Below, piece after piece: positions 52,265 to 62,696 of a stretch of DNA of 64,000 nt (its first letter is position 1; every line of letters starts with the position of its first letter). The notes below the pieces were generated by a model. It did no database searches, had not been told where the DNA came from, and was given only the letters and a program-made list of their open reading frames with translations. The position numbers and the translations under genes are program-made. The stretch is from Mayamaea pseudoterrestris (taxonomy: Eukaryota; Bacillariophyta; Bacillariophyceae; Sellaphorales; Sellaphoraceae): assembly GCA_027923505.1 (NCBI GenBank), contig BROI01000008.1, positions 620,001 through 684,000 on the forward strand, written 5' to 3'.

Positions 52265-53449
52265 CTACATTACTAGTCTACATTCCAGATGCATCAGTGG
52301 ATGTTGTGTTTCATTCAAATAACAGCTTCGGTGTAGTAAAGCTTCCACTGTCTGCTGCGTTGGTCCAGTGGCCGTTGTCTTAGGCACGCGGCAGTCGTCG
52401 AGACGAATCGACTGGTCCGACCGAACCCGCAAAAAGCACATGTCATTATCGACTAGAATGGGTATTCCTGCATCCCGAATCGCCGGGAAAATAGTGTACG
52501 CGAGGAAACGCTCCGAGTGGATGCCATCGCCAGGATGGTGCAGCTTCATAAATTGAGCATGTTTCCATAACCTTTCAAAACGAGTGGCTGCCCAAATACG
52601 CACCGCGTCGGCAGGTCCGTATATGAGTCTATCGTTGACTGGGTGTTGGGAAAACCCAGGTATCACAGCATACTCGTTGCGAATATCCAAGAAGCCATCC
52701 GGCAATCTGTAAATGTCAATCGGCGTTGCATAGAAGACGTCATTGCGGAGCATGGCGACGCGACTATAGCGATAAAAGTGATGTTGGCTAAAGTTCTGTT
52801 CGAACTTGGACATTGAGTGCCAGACGGCGGCTTGGCCGTGAAACATTCTCACAACGTTGTCTATCGTGTTGTTGTCGTACGACGGATGATTGACGGGCGT
52901 GAAGAGGAGTTGGCCATCGGAATCCTTTTCATCATGAATTACATGCAACAACTCATGGTATGTTTGTAAAAACTCTTCTTCGGCGGTCCTTGTGAAAGAG
53001 ATTCGCGGTTGATAGACGTTCCTGCTGACATTCCTGATCGCAGATTTCAAATCCAAAATTCCTTCTGGTTCAAGGTAGCCTCCTCTTCCATCTCGCCCGA
53101 GTGGTTCCGAAAGCCGATGATGATAATGGACAAAATAGTCACATCTGTACTTTAAATTTGGAAGTACAACATTTTCGATGATTGATGGAAGGACAAGGCC
53201 TTGAAAGCTCCGAGGAACTCCATAAAAGTTGATGGCGCAGGGACCAATAATTTGATCCTTCTCTTGGTCTACAATGCCTACTCGGATTGGGTGGTGATAA
53301 TTGCTGCGTTGTTCGTTTGAACTGTATAGCACGAAAGCGGTCCATAAGAGTATAATAGATATGAATGCCACCAACCGTGCTGGCGACCATACGATGCGAT
53401 CGAGAGGAAATTTGTTGGCAAAATGATTCAATGGGCGCCGAGGTCTCAT
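52265..53449 (-). CDS. Type II membrane protein, glycosyltransferase-like candidate
   Basis: A single exon of 394 aa. A basic N-terminus and one membrane segment (about 26-43, ARLVAFISIILLWTAFVLYS) give type II topology, as in Golgi enzymes. The lumenal part begins CAINFYGVPRSF, then VVLPNLKYRCDYFVHYHH, with sequons at several sites. It contains SRVAMLRNDVFYATPIDIYRL and a later LVDNDMCFLRVR that resemble acceptor and donor-site strands of GT-A type enzymes. I do not recognise a named family, and a true DxD is not certain (NDV and DND are candidates). The Golgi glycosyltransferase call is inference from topology and strand pattern. It converges on the Myb-like gene with a 29-bp gap. Confidence 0.7.
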   Translation of the reverse strand: MRPRRPLNHFANKFPLDRIVWSPARLVAFISIILLWTAFVLYSSNEQRSNYHHPIRVGIVDQEKDQIIGPCAINFYGVPRSFQGLVLPSIIENVVLPNLKYRCDYFVHYHHRLSEPLGRDGRGGYLEPEGILDLKSAIRNVSRNVYQPRISFTRTAEEEFLQTYHELLHVIHDEKDSDGQLLFTPVNHPSYDNNTIDNVVRMFHGQAAVWHSMSKFEQNFSQHHFYRYSRVAMLRNDVFYATPIDIYRLPDGFLDIRNEYAVIPGFSQHPVNDRLIYGPADAVRIWAATRFERLWKHAQFMKLHHPGDGIHSERFLAYTIFPAIRDAGIPILVDNDMCFLRVRSDQSIRLDDCRVPKTTATGPTQQTVEALLHRSCYLNETQHPLMHLECRLVM

Positions 53450-53762
53450 GCTAAGCCTCCTGCCGGTCCTTCATCTGTAGGCACTCATGCGTCTATTTGA
53501 AGCTTGACAAATGCATGCTCATTCATTAGCGCAATAGGTTTGCATACAGTATCTGAAACGATGGTCGGAAAATAGCACAGACGCGGCGGTGATGGACGAC
53601 GAGTCTCATCATTGTCGTGGTGGTAATGTCGTACCGTTATAGTAAGTAGCGGTACGACTGCGGTATCAATCGATGTGATCGCGCGAGCTTCAACAATCAA
53701 ACTGTGGAAGTTGGAAGACTTGTAAATGCAATAGCATTGGTTGTTTCATTGGTTGTTTAACA
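53450..53762. promoter_or_regulatory. Divergent promoter with degenerate CGGTA elements
   Basis: 313 bp between divergent starts. Three CGGTA-type half-sites occur between about 53632 and 53668: GTACCGTTAT, GCGGTACGAC and TGCGGTATC. A repeated ATTGGTTGTTT is seen just before the plus-strand ATG (53738-53760). Confidence 0.4.
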
Positions 53763-54338
53763 ATGCTAGCTCCCAGGAAAAAGCTCTGGAGCACGCCTGA
53801 TAGTGTCATTGAAAAAGTCATTGAGGCAATGCCTCTCACGGCGTCGGATTGCGTGGTGGATGTTGGATGCGGCGACGGCCGCGTAATCTTTCAATGGGCG
53901 AAGCATGTCACAACAGAGCGACAAGATGATGATGTTACGCGGCTTCCTTCCTTTATTGGTGTTGATATTGACAATGATCGAATCGAGCAAGCTGAATTGA
54001 TACTGGCGAAGCACAAGGCCGATGGTTCAATTCACAAGTCAATTCTTGTATCATTCATTTGCGCAAATGCACTAAAGGAAGAAACCTTGCTTGCTGATGC
54101 AACTGTTGTCTTCTTATATCTCATTCCACGAGGTTTACGTATCATGTATCCACTTCTTCGACAGGCTTTGGCAGACAAGCATTCTCAAGACGGATCAAAA
54201 TTGTTAGGATTATCTCCATCTCTTCGAGTCGCCACGTACATGAGTCCACTGGATATCAAACCAGTCAATATCATCAAAATAGCTGTTCCACATCAGCCAG
54301 GTGCGCACTGGCCGCTTTATCTTTATCGACTGGAATGA
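53763..54338 (+). CDS. Class I SAM-dependent methyltransferase
   Basis: A single exon of 191 aa. The fold is clear: an N-terminal helix (PDSVIEKVIEAM), motif I VVDVGCGDGRVI, acidic strand-2 motif GVDIDNDRIEQAE, and motif IV ATVVFLYLIPRGLRIM, with a final strand near VNIIKIAV. The order resembles small FAM173-type methyltransferases of bacteria and archaea (DLGCGDGR, VGIDID, LYLLP) without a membrane segment or targeting peptide, so the product is probably cytosolic or nuclear. The substrate cannot be deduced. It is a distant relative of the ATPSCKMT-like gene at 26681 in the same window. Confidence 0.85.
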   Translation: MLAPRKKLWSTPDSVIEKVIEAMPLTASDCVVDVGCGDGRVIFQWAKHVTTERQDDDVTRLPSFIGVDIDNDRIEQAELILAKHKADGSIHKSILVSFICANALKEETLLADATVVFLYLIPRGLRIMYPLLRQALADKHSQDGSKLLGLSPSLRVATYMSPLDIKPVNIIKIAVPHQPGAHWPLYLYRLE

Positions 54339-54472
54339 TTGGGACTCAATGCATCACACTATACTTGCAAAGAAGCGGGCGGGACATCGCTAAACTTAAA
54401 TAACAAAAACTAAGATTAGCTCACGTAATTATTATTTAAACAATCAACAACTTTCCACACAGAAGCAGGAAG

Positions 54473-56678
54473 TTAGTCAGCTTCTTGACCAAGTTTCTCC
54501 AAGTCCTTGAGAAAGTCTTCCGGAGCAACAAATGCGGTCGATCCAACTACAATCTCCCTCGACTCCAGGTTCATGACTTCTCGCGCCAACCTAATTTCCG
54601 TATATGACATGCCACCAACGGTAAATACAATGCATCGACCACCTGTAAAAGTGAGCGGACCACTAGATCGACTGCCCGATGTACTGCTTGATTTTGCCCA
54701 CCGATCCGACGCACCCGCCTTCTTGCGAGCACTGCTAACGGCTTCGCCTCGCTTGCCACGAGCAGAACGTGCCCCGGCAGCATTGCGCGATGAGCTTCCC
54801 GTGAGTGATGGGCCTTGGTCAGGCATGGGCAAGACGCTAGGATAATCTTCCAAACTTAGTTCGTCGTGGACCAAATCCTCCAAAATGGTTTTCAACGGTG
54901 CCTTGTAGCGAGTAGATGCGTACTCGGAGTTCTCGTTGGATATCAACTCTGGGTGTTGCCTGCATTAGGCGAAAACGAGTACGATGGGTGAGCGTCAGAA
55001 CATGGAGAGACAGCGAATGAGCGTATAGATTCTGAATCTTACGGCAATTGCTTCTTGTCCGAAGATGACATAGTAGCCAGTCCCAACACCTCCATGGCAT
55101 TGAGCGTTTTAATGTCCTGTCTCGAAAGCTCCGCAACATTCATGAGGCGGCGACGATCCTGCTGGCGAAGTCCGCCAAGGGCGACCGTCAATACGACAAT
55201 CAATCGAAGGCGGTCACGGACATTCTTCATGGACATCATGAGGCGCTCCGCCGCATCAATCACATCCGCCATTTTTGGAGTGCGACCTTCATCGTCCTTG
55301 CCCGTTGCAGCCGATTGTTCAATGTCACTAACTTCCAACAAGTTTTGTGTCCGAAACGCTCCCATGCATTCATGCGCCAAATGCATATGTTGCGATAGCT
55401 TGGACATTACCTCCTGGTATTCGGGTAGTGCCTTCATGGCCGTTGCCATTTGCGAAAGTGTCATGTTGCCCTGATTCTTCTTACCAAGAGAACTTCCCGT
55501 CGACGAGTTCATAATTTCTCGAATACGATCCGAAAGTGTTTCGATGACGGCCGCAATGTGCTTTCCTCTCAGCTCAACCCACACAGTATCTTTCTCATCA
55601 AGAAGCACATCCTTCTTTTTTGGTCCATCGTCTGCGTCTGCTTGATACGTAATCAAATCTCCCTCCATCGGAAGCAAATCATGCACCATTGGTTGATAAC
55701 TAAAATCGTGCATGAGCGGCGTCAATGCATCATCCGCTCGATCGAGCAAGAGCAAGGTCGCCCTCTCTCGCTTGGCCGCCTGATTCTTCATGGGGCCTCC
55801 GTGGTACCACCAGCTAGCATTCTGTGAGACAAACTCATCCATTTTAATGTGGAAAATGTTCGACAGACTAGTGCAAATCGCCGACGATTGCTTGTAGCGA
55901 ATGTGGGGATACTCGTTCAAAGTTGCACAAACCGTGACAAGCTTTTCAGCCAACTTCAACTCCAAGGGTGAAGCGCCCCGGCGAAGATAAAACGCTTGAA
56001 AGGTGTCTCGCATGTCCAACGTGAATGCCCGTTCCTCCTTAGCAAGGAAGTCAATGTTTATCTCTTGGAGACACTTGACGCGCTTTAAAAGCCGAGGACA
56101 AGTCTTGATCTTTTTCAACAAGTCGTTGGAAAGAGCCGACAGAAAGTAAAGAAAGACTGCATCGCCATAGAGTGGCGGATTGGTGGAAAAGTCATCCAAG
56201 AGTCGATCGACACTCTCCTCCGTTGGCGTCAATAAATAGATGGCCCCTTGGTCTCGAAAGGGAGCTCTCTTTTTCTCCAATGATTCGACGAGCGTAACCT
56301 TACGCTCCATAATGTCGTACATGCCAACGACAGATGAAATAATCTTCATGGAATGCTCGTCGACGATCAAGATCTTCCATCCAGGGTGTTTGTCTGATAT
56401 CGACATGGCGAATGGAAAGGGGATATAAGTTAGAATGGAGCGTGATGCGGGAGATTACTTATGTTAAATTTCTATTGTAAACTCCCTTTCTTACCTGAAC
56501 ATGACTGAAAAACATCATTCAACAGTCGATTCTGGACGGCTCGGCGAAGGCTTGGAGCCGCTGCTCCTCCGGATGGGTTGGGTGACTTGGACCTGCGGCT
56601 GCTGCTCGTGGATGCAGCCAATGTGCCGCTAGAAGTTCCTCCACTACGGGCACTGCCAGCTTTCCGAGCAGAAGACAT
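54473..56678 (-). CDS. SEC1: Sec1/Munc18-family vesicle fusion regulator
   Basis: Three exons, 56678-56495, 56393-55043 and 54959-54473, give 673 aa in frame. Exon 1 encodes a low-complexity Ser/Arg/Ala leader ending in RAVQNRLLNDVFQS. The SM core then starts GWKILIVDEHSMKIISSVVGMYDIMERKVTLVE, with EKKR and AIYLLTPTEESVDRLLDDF. It continues with TLLLLDRADDALTPLMHDFSYQPMVHDLL and ends GRCIVFTVGGMSYTEIRLAREV. This is the arched SM fold that binds syntaxin/SNARE bundles; the LLDR-D-D-TPL-H-F-YQ block is diagnostic. It is closest to the Sec1/STXBP exocytosis branch. A 55-residue Ser/Arg/Ala-rich insertion sits in the C-terminal part (about 560-610), similar in composition to the leader. Confidence 0.93.
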
Positions 56679-57093
56679 AATAGATGTTTAAAAACTAGAA
56701 GAAGTGCAGAGGAGGTCTTGGATGGCGGCCGGATCCCATTGTGGAAGACAAAGCAGTCATCGAGTGACCGCGGTTCGATGTTTACTCTTTATCATAGAGT
56801 GCTTTAATTAAATGAAAACGCGTCATCAAGGCAATACCACGAGCTGGCTACCAGAAAACAGCTTCGGGAAGGCAATAGTAATAATTTGAAATCTGCGTCA
56901 TATACGGACAGACGCTTGTCCGACATTTTCATTCACGTCGTTCCTGCCATTGTCTCGCATCTGAAATCTTCGCAAGGAAGCGTCTAGTTGCGACCCTTGT
57001 AAAACATCAACTTTACACCACAGCAGATTATCATTCTCCAACTATAGTGCAGGACCAATAACGTTGATTGCTACGAAACCACGCCCAGTCATC
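56679..57093. promoter_or_regulatory. Divergent promoter, SEC1 / small membrane protein
   Basis: 415 bp between divergent starts, AT-richer in the middle. No repeated motif or RNA gene is recognised. Confidence 0.35.
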
Positions 57094-57753
57094 ATGCCAG
57101 ACGAGACCGAAATGAAACGACGAGTAATTGCTGAAGTTCAGCCCGAGGAGGGCGATCATGGCGTGTCAGAACCCATATTCACAAATGAATTCGTACAGGA
57201 TAGTTTCCAGAGCTTAGCGCGAGTGTCGCTGGCCGGATTTGGTGGCAGTCTGGTTGGTTATGGACTTGAGAAGCAACAGCAGCAGCGTCCATATGACGCC
57301 GCGCCCATCCAGCAAAAAGCATACGCTTTCGACCACAACAGAAGGAGTCGTAACTCACGAAATCATTTTCAAAGCCGTCCGCCAGCAACGATCGGGGCGG
57401 GGCGGTCAGCTGCGTCACATGCCAATTTACCTGCAGCATGGGCACTCTCTTGCTCCTTCTTCGTCTTAATTCTGGAAACGTCACGCCGAACTTCACCCAC
57501 CAGACTCATCTTACATTATGCACACGAACATAATATAAGTATTCCACTGAGCAGCAACAAGTATCAGCGGCAAGCTTTGATATCCACGGGAGATTATGCA
57601 CTTGGAGGGATAATGGCTGGACTGGCGGCAACCGTCGCAAGGAAGACGCCTGTGCGTTGGGGAATGGGAATGGGGCTGACCTTGGGCTGTCTGGCTGGGC
57701 TTGTGCAAGCTGGACTAGATGTGGCAGAAATATATTTGCTAGACCAACCATAA
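57094..57753 (+). CDS. Small multi-pass membrane protein, Tim17/22-like by pattern
   Basis: A single exon of 219 aa from the ATG at 57094. Gly-rich hydrophobic segments lie at about 53-66 (LAGFGGSLVGYGLE), 111-125 (ALSCSFFVLILETS), 166-181 (YALGGIMAGLAATVAR) and 187-206 (WGMGMGLTLGCLAGLVQAG). The spacing of Gly as GxxxG and the Arg after the third helix recall Tim17/Tim22/Tim23 or related mitochondrial and plastid membrane proteins, but the sequence is too divergent for a firm call. No presequence is seen. It converges on the MIOX-like gene. Confidence 0.6.
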   Translation: MPDETEMKRRVIAEVQPEEGDHGVSEPIFTNEFVQDSFQSLARVSLAGFGGSLVGYGLEKQQQQRPYDAAPIQQKAYAFDHNRRSRNSRNHFQSRPPATIGAGRSAASHANLPAAWALSCSFFVLILETSRRTSPTRLILHYAHEHNISIPLSSNKYQRQALISTGDYALGGIMAGLAATVARKTPVRWGMGMGLTLGCLAGLVQAGLDVAEIYLLDQP

Positions 57754-57944
57754 CAAAGTAAATAGCAGAAAAACGGTTAGCAAACGCTACAGGATTTATG
57801 GCTGTAGAAACTGGTTGCGGAGGTACCGCGGTCTCTCCGTAGTCACCATGCAAGCTGTTTATCAAGCCGGTACTTGGCGGCGATCGATGCATAGTAACCC
57901 TCCCATAGCTCATCGCAGTCGTCGTCGCACAATTCTCCCGACAA
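57754..57944. other. Short convergent 3' region
   Basis: 191 bp between convergent stops, with GGTACCGCGGTCTC near 57823 and CCGGTA at 57867-57872. This is the one motif copy clearly not upstream of a gene. Confidence 0.4.
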
Positions 57945-59777
57945 TCACAACTGGTTCATTGCATGACGAAGCGTGTTCGCGTATTCTGCGACTGACTCCT
58001 GCTGTCTTGCGTCTGCATCGTTCAATGTTTGTTGATAAGATTCATGGGTATGCCACAAGTCAATGGCGGCGTATCTTATTAAGTACAGCCCTTCATCGGG
58101 CAGCGCGACGCGGTTGTGCTTAAGCAGTTGATACATGTATTCTGGACCTGTCCATGTAAGCGCATCAGTCTCCAAACCGCAATGTCGACTATACGTGTCG
58201 CTAGGAGAGTCACAACAGCCGTCAAAGTAGTCTTTATCACGCAAGTGATAGTCATTGTCAGCTTCAATATCTGTTTCGTGGCATCCAACCGCGCGTGTTC
58301 GGCAGGGAAGAGTCCAATCATGCTCGCATTCCTCAGACATGCGAGTATCAGCATCCACCAATTTTATCACATGTCCCAAGCTATATATAAGCGCAGTCAA
58401 TTGGACCCAGTCTGGATATCCGATCGCTCGAAAGCACTCTGCGGTGCGAAAGCATAGAGTCCGGAGCGAAAGCGGATGATGCCTATCGGCAAAAGCATTT
58501 GTCGTAAAAGGTAAAGCGGGCAAGTATTTAGCGAGATCGAGACTTGTTCGAATATCCATGCTTGCAGTAGTGAACGGCAAGTAACGCTTACGTAATGACG
58601 TAACACGCGAGATTGTCTGAGTCGCTCGTAACATTCGATAAAGTTGATTGCGCGGGGACTCATAAGTGCAGGTCAAGCTGAACGGTTTTATCTTGTCTGT
58701 CCGCCAAAACACTGGTAATTTGGACAGCAAGAGTAGTTGGGAGGATGGAGTACAACACAAGAACAAGTCATGATACGATAAAATCATCCAGAGTCCATCT
58801 GGTGCCTTTTCGTCGGTGGCGTTGATGTATGTACTGTCGCCATGCACCTTGACAAGCCGGAACTGCGACGACTTTTCAAGAGAACTAATAACATCACCGG
58901 AGATGATGACACTTTCATCAATTGAACTCGCTCGCACAACACCACCTCGAGTCGATAGAAATGCAATGGTACCGTTGCCATTATCTACCACAACCCATCC
59001 TGCCCTCTTCTTTTCGGCCAAAGAAAACGACACGCTTTCGTCATTATAGTCAAACAGTCGAACAGGAGCAAAACGAATCTTTTGATTGAGTAAACAACTG
59101 CTTAAGCGTGCCCTTGATGAAGTCGCATGCAGTCGCATGCCTAGCCTGCGATAAATGACACCGTCGTTATCATGTAGATATTGAACTTTGGCATTTGTGT
59201 TCAAGTCGCATCCCAATGACTGGTAAAAGTTCACAAGTTTGTTGTGCCTTTGCAAGTCTTCCTCGACCTCGAAGTCGCAGTGAAGCGAAAGCTTGGAGGT
59301 AGCAATCGACTCGCCGTCATCAGTCAAACCTTCCACTACATATCGATGACATAGAGAACGCACCGCTTCGTGGAATAGCAAGCCACCAAGATCATATCCT
59401 CGATATTCCGCTTGAACGTGAAGAACGTGTATCTTGGCCAATATCGACAGCGTATTGAAAGATTCATCGACGGATAAAACCGAAAATATGACTTTTGCAA
59501 TCGCCCCCGGCTTGTCCGACCGAAACAAGAGAATCCGTTCTTCTCCGACATGTTTCGCACATGAACCTCCAACTCGATGCTCCAAATGAAGAGTGAATGA
59601 ACCTGTTGCCGAGTTGAACAAGTGTTCAATGCATCTTTCGTTTGTACTGATTGAATTTCCCCCGATGGGAATATGACACCCTGTATCCAGATACCGCGTT
59701 CGTTTGGAGAGACGCGACTTCAGTGGCTGAGACTGCTCCTCAAGGCCTTTTGGTTTCGATATTACCGGTAGGTCCAT
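57945..59777 (-). CDS. GNAT domain fused to a ligand-less inositol-oxygenase (MIOX)-like fold
   Basis: A single exon of 610 aa. Residues about 75-215 form a GNAT N-acetyltransferase, with the acetyl-CoA motif RGYDLGG (126-132) followed by LLFHEAV and a closing NFYQSLGC. Residues about 240-360 have beta-trefoil-like repeats (GTIAFLSTRGGVV, STYINAT). Residues about 375-610 align end to end with MIOX: FRTAECFR, YPDWVQLTALIYSLGHVI, RHCGLETDALTW, PEYMYQLLKHN, LPDEGLYLIRY and WHTHESYQ. The diiron ligands known for mouse MIOX (His98, His123, Asp124, His194, His220, Asp253) correspond to Leu441, Tyr465, Ser466, Gly544, Ala570 and Leu603. Inositol oxygenation is therefore unlikely. The fold may bind a ligand or partner for the acetyltransferase. 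No signal peptide is seen. Confidence 0.85.
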   Translation of the reverse strand: MDLPVISKPKGLEEQSQPLKSRLSKRTRYLDTGCHIPIGGNSISTNERCIEHLFNSATGSFTLHLEHRVGGSCAKHVGEERILLFRSDKPGAIAKVIFSVLSVDESFNTLSILAKIHVLHVQAEYRGYDLGGLLFHEAVRSLCHRYVVEGLTDDGESIATSKLSLHCDFEVEEDLQRHNKLVNFYQSLGCDLNTNAKVQYLHDNDGVIYRRLGMRLHATSSRARLSSCLLNQKIRFAPVRLFDYNDESVSFSLAEKKRAGWVVVDNGNGTIAFLSTRGGVVRASSIDESVIISGDVISSLEKSSQFRLVKVHGDSTYINATDEKAPDGLWMILSYHDLFLCCTPSSQLLLLSKLPVFWRTDKIKPFSLTCTYESPRNQLYRMLRATQTISRVTSLRKRYLPFTTASMDIRTSLDLAKYLPALPFTTNAFADRHHPLSLRTLCFRTAECFRAIGYPDWVQLTALIYSLGHVIKLVDADTRMSEECEHDWTLPCRTRAVGCHETDIEADNDYHLRDKDYFDGCCDSPSDTYSRHCGLETDALTWTGPEYMYQLLKHNRVALPDEGLYLIRYAAIDLWHTHESYQQTLNDADARQQESVAEYANTLRHAMNQL

Positions 59778-60056
59778 GGCGAAGTCACCTTAACTGCAAG
59801 GCTGATGCGTTTTCTGTGCATTTGCCATCGAACAAGCTTGACGCGCAAACGAATCAATTTAAATGTCGCTTCGGTACCCACTGAGAAGCCGCGTCACGGA
59901 TCTTTGTGACATGCTTTGCGCGGCATTTCGAATCCTTTCCGCTTCCAGCCACCCATCAAATCCACAGGGACAGTGAGATTCATTTCATTTGCTTCCGTTG
60001 GCTAGATTATTCATTGCTGCAAAGAGGAATCTAATTACTTTACACACAAGACGAAA
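59778..60056. promoter_or_regulatory. Divergent promoter, MIOX-like fusion / HADHA
   Basis: 279 bp between divergent starts. A CCGGTA site straddles the start of the MIOX-like reading frame (TTACCGGTA at 59762-59770). Confidence 0.4.
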
Positions 60057-62668
60057 ATGCTCTGTCGACTATCTGTCAGTACTCGTGGCGTTGCGCCAAG
60101 ACTTGCGACACGAGGAATTCGCAATCCGTCAACCTCCGGCATCGTTCGCCTCTCCGTCGCGACGCATACATCTTCCCTCATTGTCAACGACAGCAGCTCT
60201 GTGAACCATTTCGCCAGCCATCGTTTGTTTTCAACGGCTTCTGTAGTTTCGGATGCCGGCAAATCGGCACCCAGCAGCATTGCCAAGAACGATTCGCTGC
60301 CACCAGCCGCCACCAAGACTCCCTTTGTTCCATCTGCCGATCGAAAGTACGAGTTTTTTACCAATGTTGAAATCACCGACACTGGTGTTGCAGTCATCAA
60401 GTTTGACAATAAGACCAAGCCAGTCAACACTATAAGTTTCGCACTCAGCAAGGAAGCCCAACAGCTTTGGAAGAATGAGATCCAAAGTAACTCCAGCGTC
60501 AAGGCAGTTGTCTTTACGTCCGCCAAACCAGGCATGTTCATTGCTGGCGCTGACATTTATGACATTAAGTCGCTCGACAACAAGCAAGACGTTATTCCGG
60601 TCATTGAAGAAGGTCTTGAATTTTTCCAAAACATGAAGAAAAAGGGTGTTCCACTTGTGGCTGCCATTGACGGACCCGCCATGGGTGGTGGATTGGAATG
60701 GGCGCTTTGGTGCGACTATCGGATTTGTACGGATAGCAGCAAGACCAAGCTGTCGCTACCAGAAGTTAAACTTGGCTTATTGCCTGGTTTTGGTGGAACG
60801 CAAAACTTGCCGGCACTCATTGGCTTGCAGAATGCCATGGATATGATGCTCACTGGCAAGGAGATTCGACCAGACAAGGCCAAGAAGATGGGGCTGGTCG
60901 ACCTTGTCGTGGCGCCGCAGTCTCTACAACAAGTTGCGATCGACTGCGCCGAGCAGCTTGCGAATGGAACACTCAAGCCAAAGCGCAAGCCAAAATCGCT
61001 CCCAAATCGTCTTTTGGAAGATAACAAGATTGGACAGTATATTATTTGGAACCAAATAGATAAGATGGTACAGAAAATGACCGCGGGGAAGTATCCAGCG
61101 CCATTCGCCATAATTGATTGCGTCAAGTATGGATTGGAGCACCCTAAGGGCAATGCAAAGTTCAAGCATGAACGTGAGCAGTTTGCCAAGTTGGCAGCCA
61201 CGCCAGAATCTGAGAGCTTGATTGGAATTTTTGACGGCATGACCAAAATGAAAAAGCATCAATTTGGGGATGTGGCGCTTCCCGTCAAGACGGTTGCTGT
61301 CACGGGCGCTGGCCTCATGGGTGCAGGGATTGCGCAAGTTTCGGCGGAAAAGGGTTTTCACGTTTTGCTAAAGGATCGCAACGATGAAGCGGTTGGTCGC
61401 GGACAATCGTATATTCGTGACAATTGGCAAAAGAAGCTTTCTCGCAAGCGGATGACGCAGTACTCGTTTAATACGAACATGTCGAATGTTACGCCATTGA
61501 CAGACACGAACCCTGTCTGGCAAAAGCATTTTAGTCGATGCGATGTTGTCGTTGAGGCAGTATTTGAGGACCTATCGCTTAAGAAAAAGATTGTTGCTGA
61601 TGTGGAGTCTCTTACGCCTGACCATTGCATTTTTGCGACGAATGTAAGTCCGAAGTATTTTTGGTGTTATCTTCTTCGACGGTGCGGAATATTTTGACGT
61701 AATTTTTGTTTTGTTTTGCGCATACTAGACATCCGCAATTCCAATACGCGACATTGCTGAAGGCGCTAAGCGACCGGAGAACATTATTGGCATGCATTAC
61801 TTTAGCCCAGTTCCTTCAATGCCTCTACTTGAGATTATCCCTCATGAGGGAACTAGCGACGTAGCAAAGGCGACCGCTTTTGAAGTTGGAACAAAGCAGG
61901 GCAAGACATGTATCATTGTCAAAGACGTTCCTGGTTTCTACGTGAATAGGTGCCTTGGTCCATATCTGGTGGAAGTCTCGGCGCTTGTTCGCGACGGTGT
62001 TACTCTAGAGAAGCTAGACAAGGCGCTGACTAACTTTGGGATGCCCGTTGGACCAATTACCCTTGCCGATGAAGTTGGAATCGATGTCACATCGCACGTA
62101 GCTACATTTCTTTCCAACGCAGACCTTGGCGCACGTATGAGTGGTGGCGACGTCAGCTTGATGAGACACATGGTAGAGAAAGGATGGTTGGGCAAAAAGA
62201 CTGGCCAGGGATTCTACACCCACAAGGGTAAGAAGAAGGAGATCAATAGCGAGGTGCAAGCCTTCGTGAAATCTTTTGTTGCACAGGATCGCAAGCTCGA
62301 TGAGAAAGAAATTCAAGACCGCATCATATCACGGTGAGTTTATTGAATATCTCAGCATGTTGCTTTGACGGTTTGCTAATTCCCGCCTCGTTCATTGCGC
62401 TCTCCCACTCGTTAGCTTTGTAAACGAGGCGGTCAAATGTCTCGAGGACGAGATTATTGAAGATCCAGTGGTTGGTGACATAGGATTGGTTTTTGGAACT
62501 GGGTTTGCTCCATTCCGAGGTGGTCCTTTTAGATATTTGGACCAAGTCGGCGTTGCAGGCTACGTCGAAATGATGATGCGCTTCACGGACAGGTACGGCG
62601 CACAATTCGAGCCTTGTGACATGATGAAGGATTATGCGCGTTCAAACAAGAAGTTTCACAGCAAATAA
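60057..62668 (+). CDS. HADHA: Mitochondrial trifunctional enzyme alpha subunit
   Basis: Three exons, 60057-61643, 61729-62333 and 62416-62668, give 814 aa. An Arg/Ser-rich N-terminus is a mitochondrial presequence. The enoyl-CoA hydratase domain follows: FIAGADIYDI, GGGLEWALWCDYR with Glu214, and LPEVKLGLLPGFGGTQ with Glu236, the two catalytic acids. The 3-hydroxyacyl-CoA dehydrogenase domain has VTGAGLMGAGIAQV (NAD binding, about 414-428), GMHYFSPV with the catalytic His near 552, and DVPGFYVNRCLGPY. The C-terminus has FGTGFAPFRGGPFRY, as in the family. It catalyses hydration and NAD-dependent oxidation of long-chain acyl-CoAs in beta-oxidation, with a separate thiolase beta subunit. Length and order are normal for HADHA (763 in human). 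Confidence 0.96.
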
Positions 62669-62696
62669 AAAGGAGTAATTAATATATTACGTTTCA

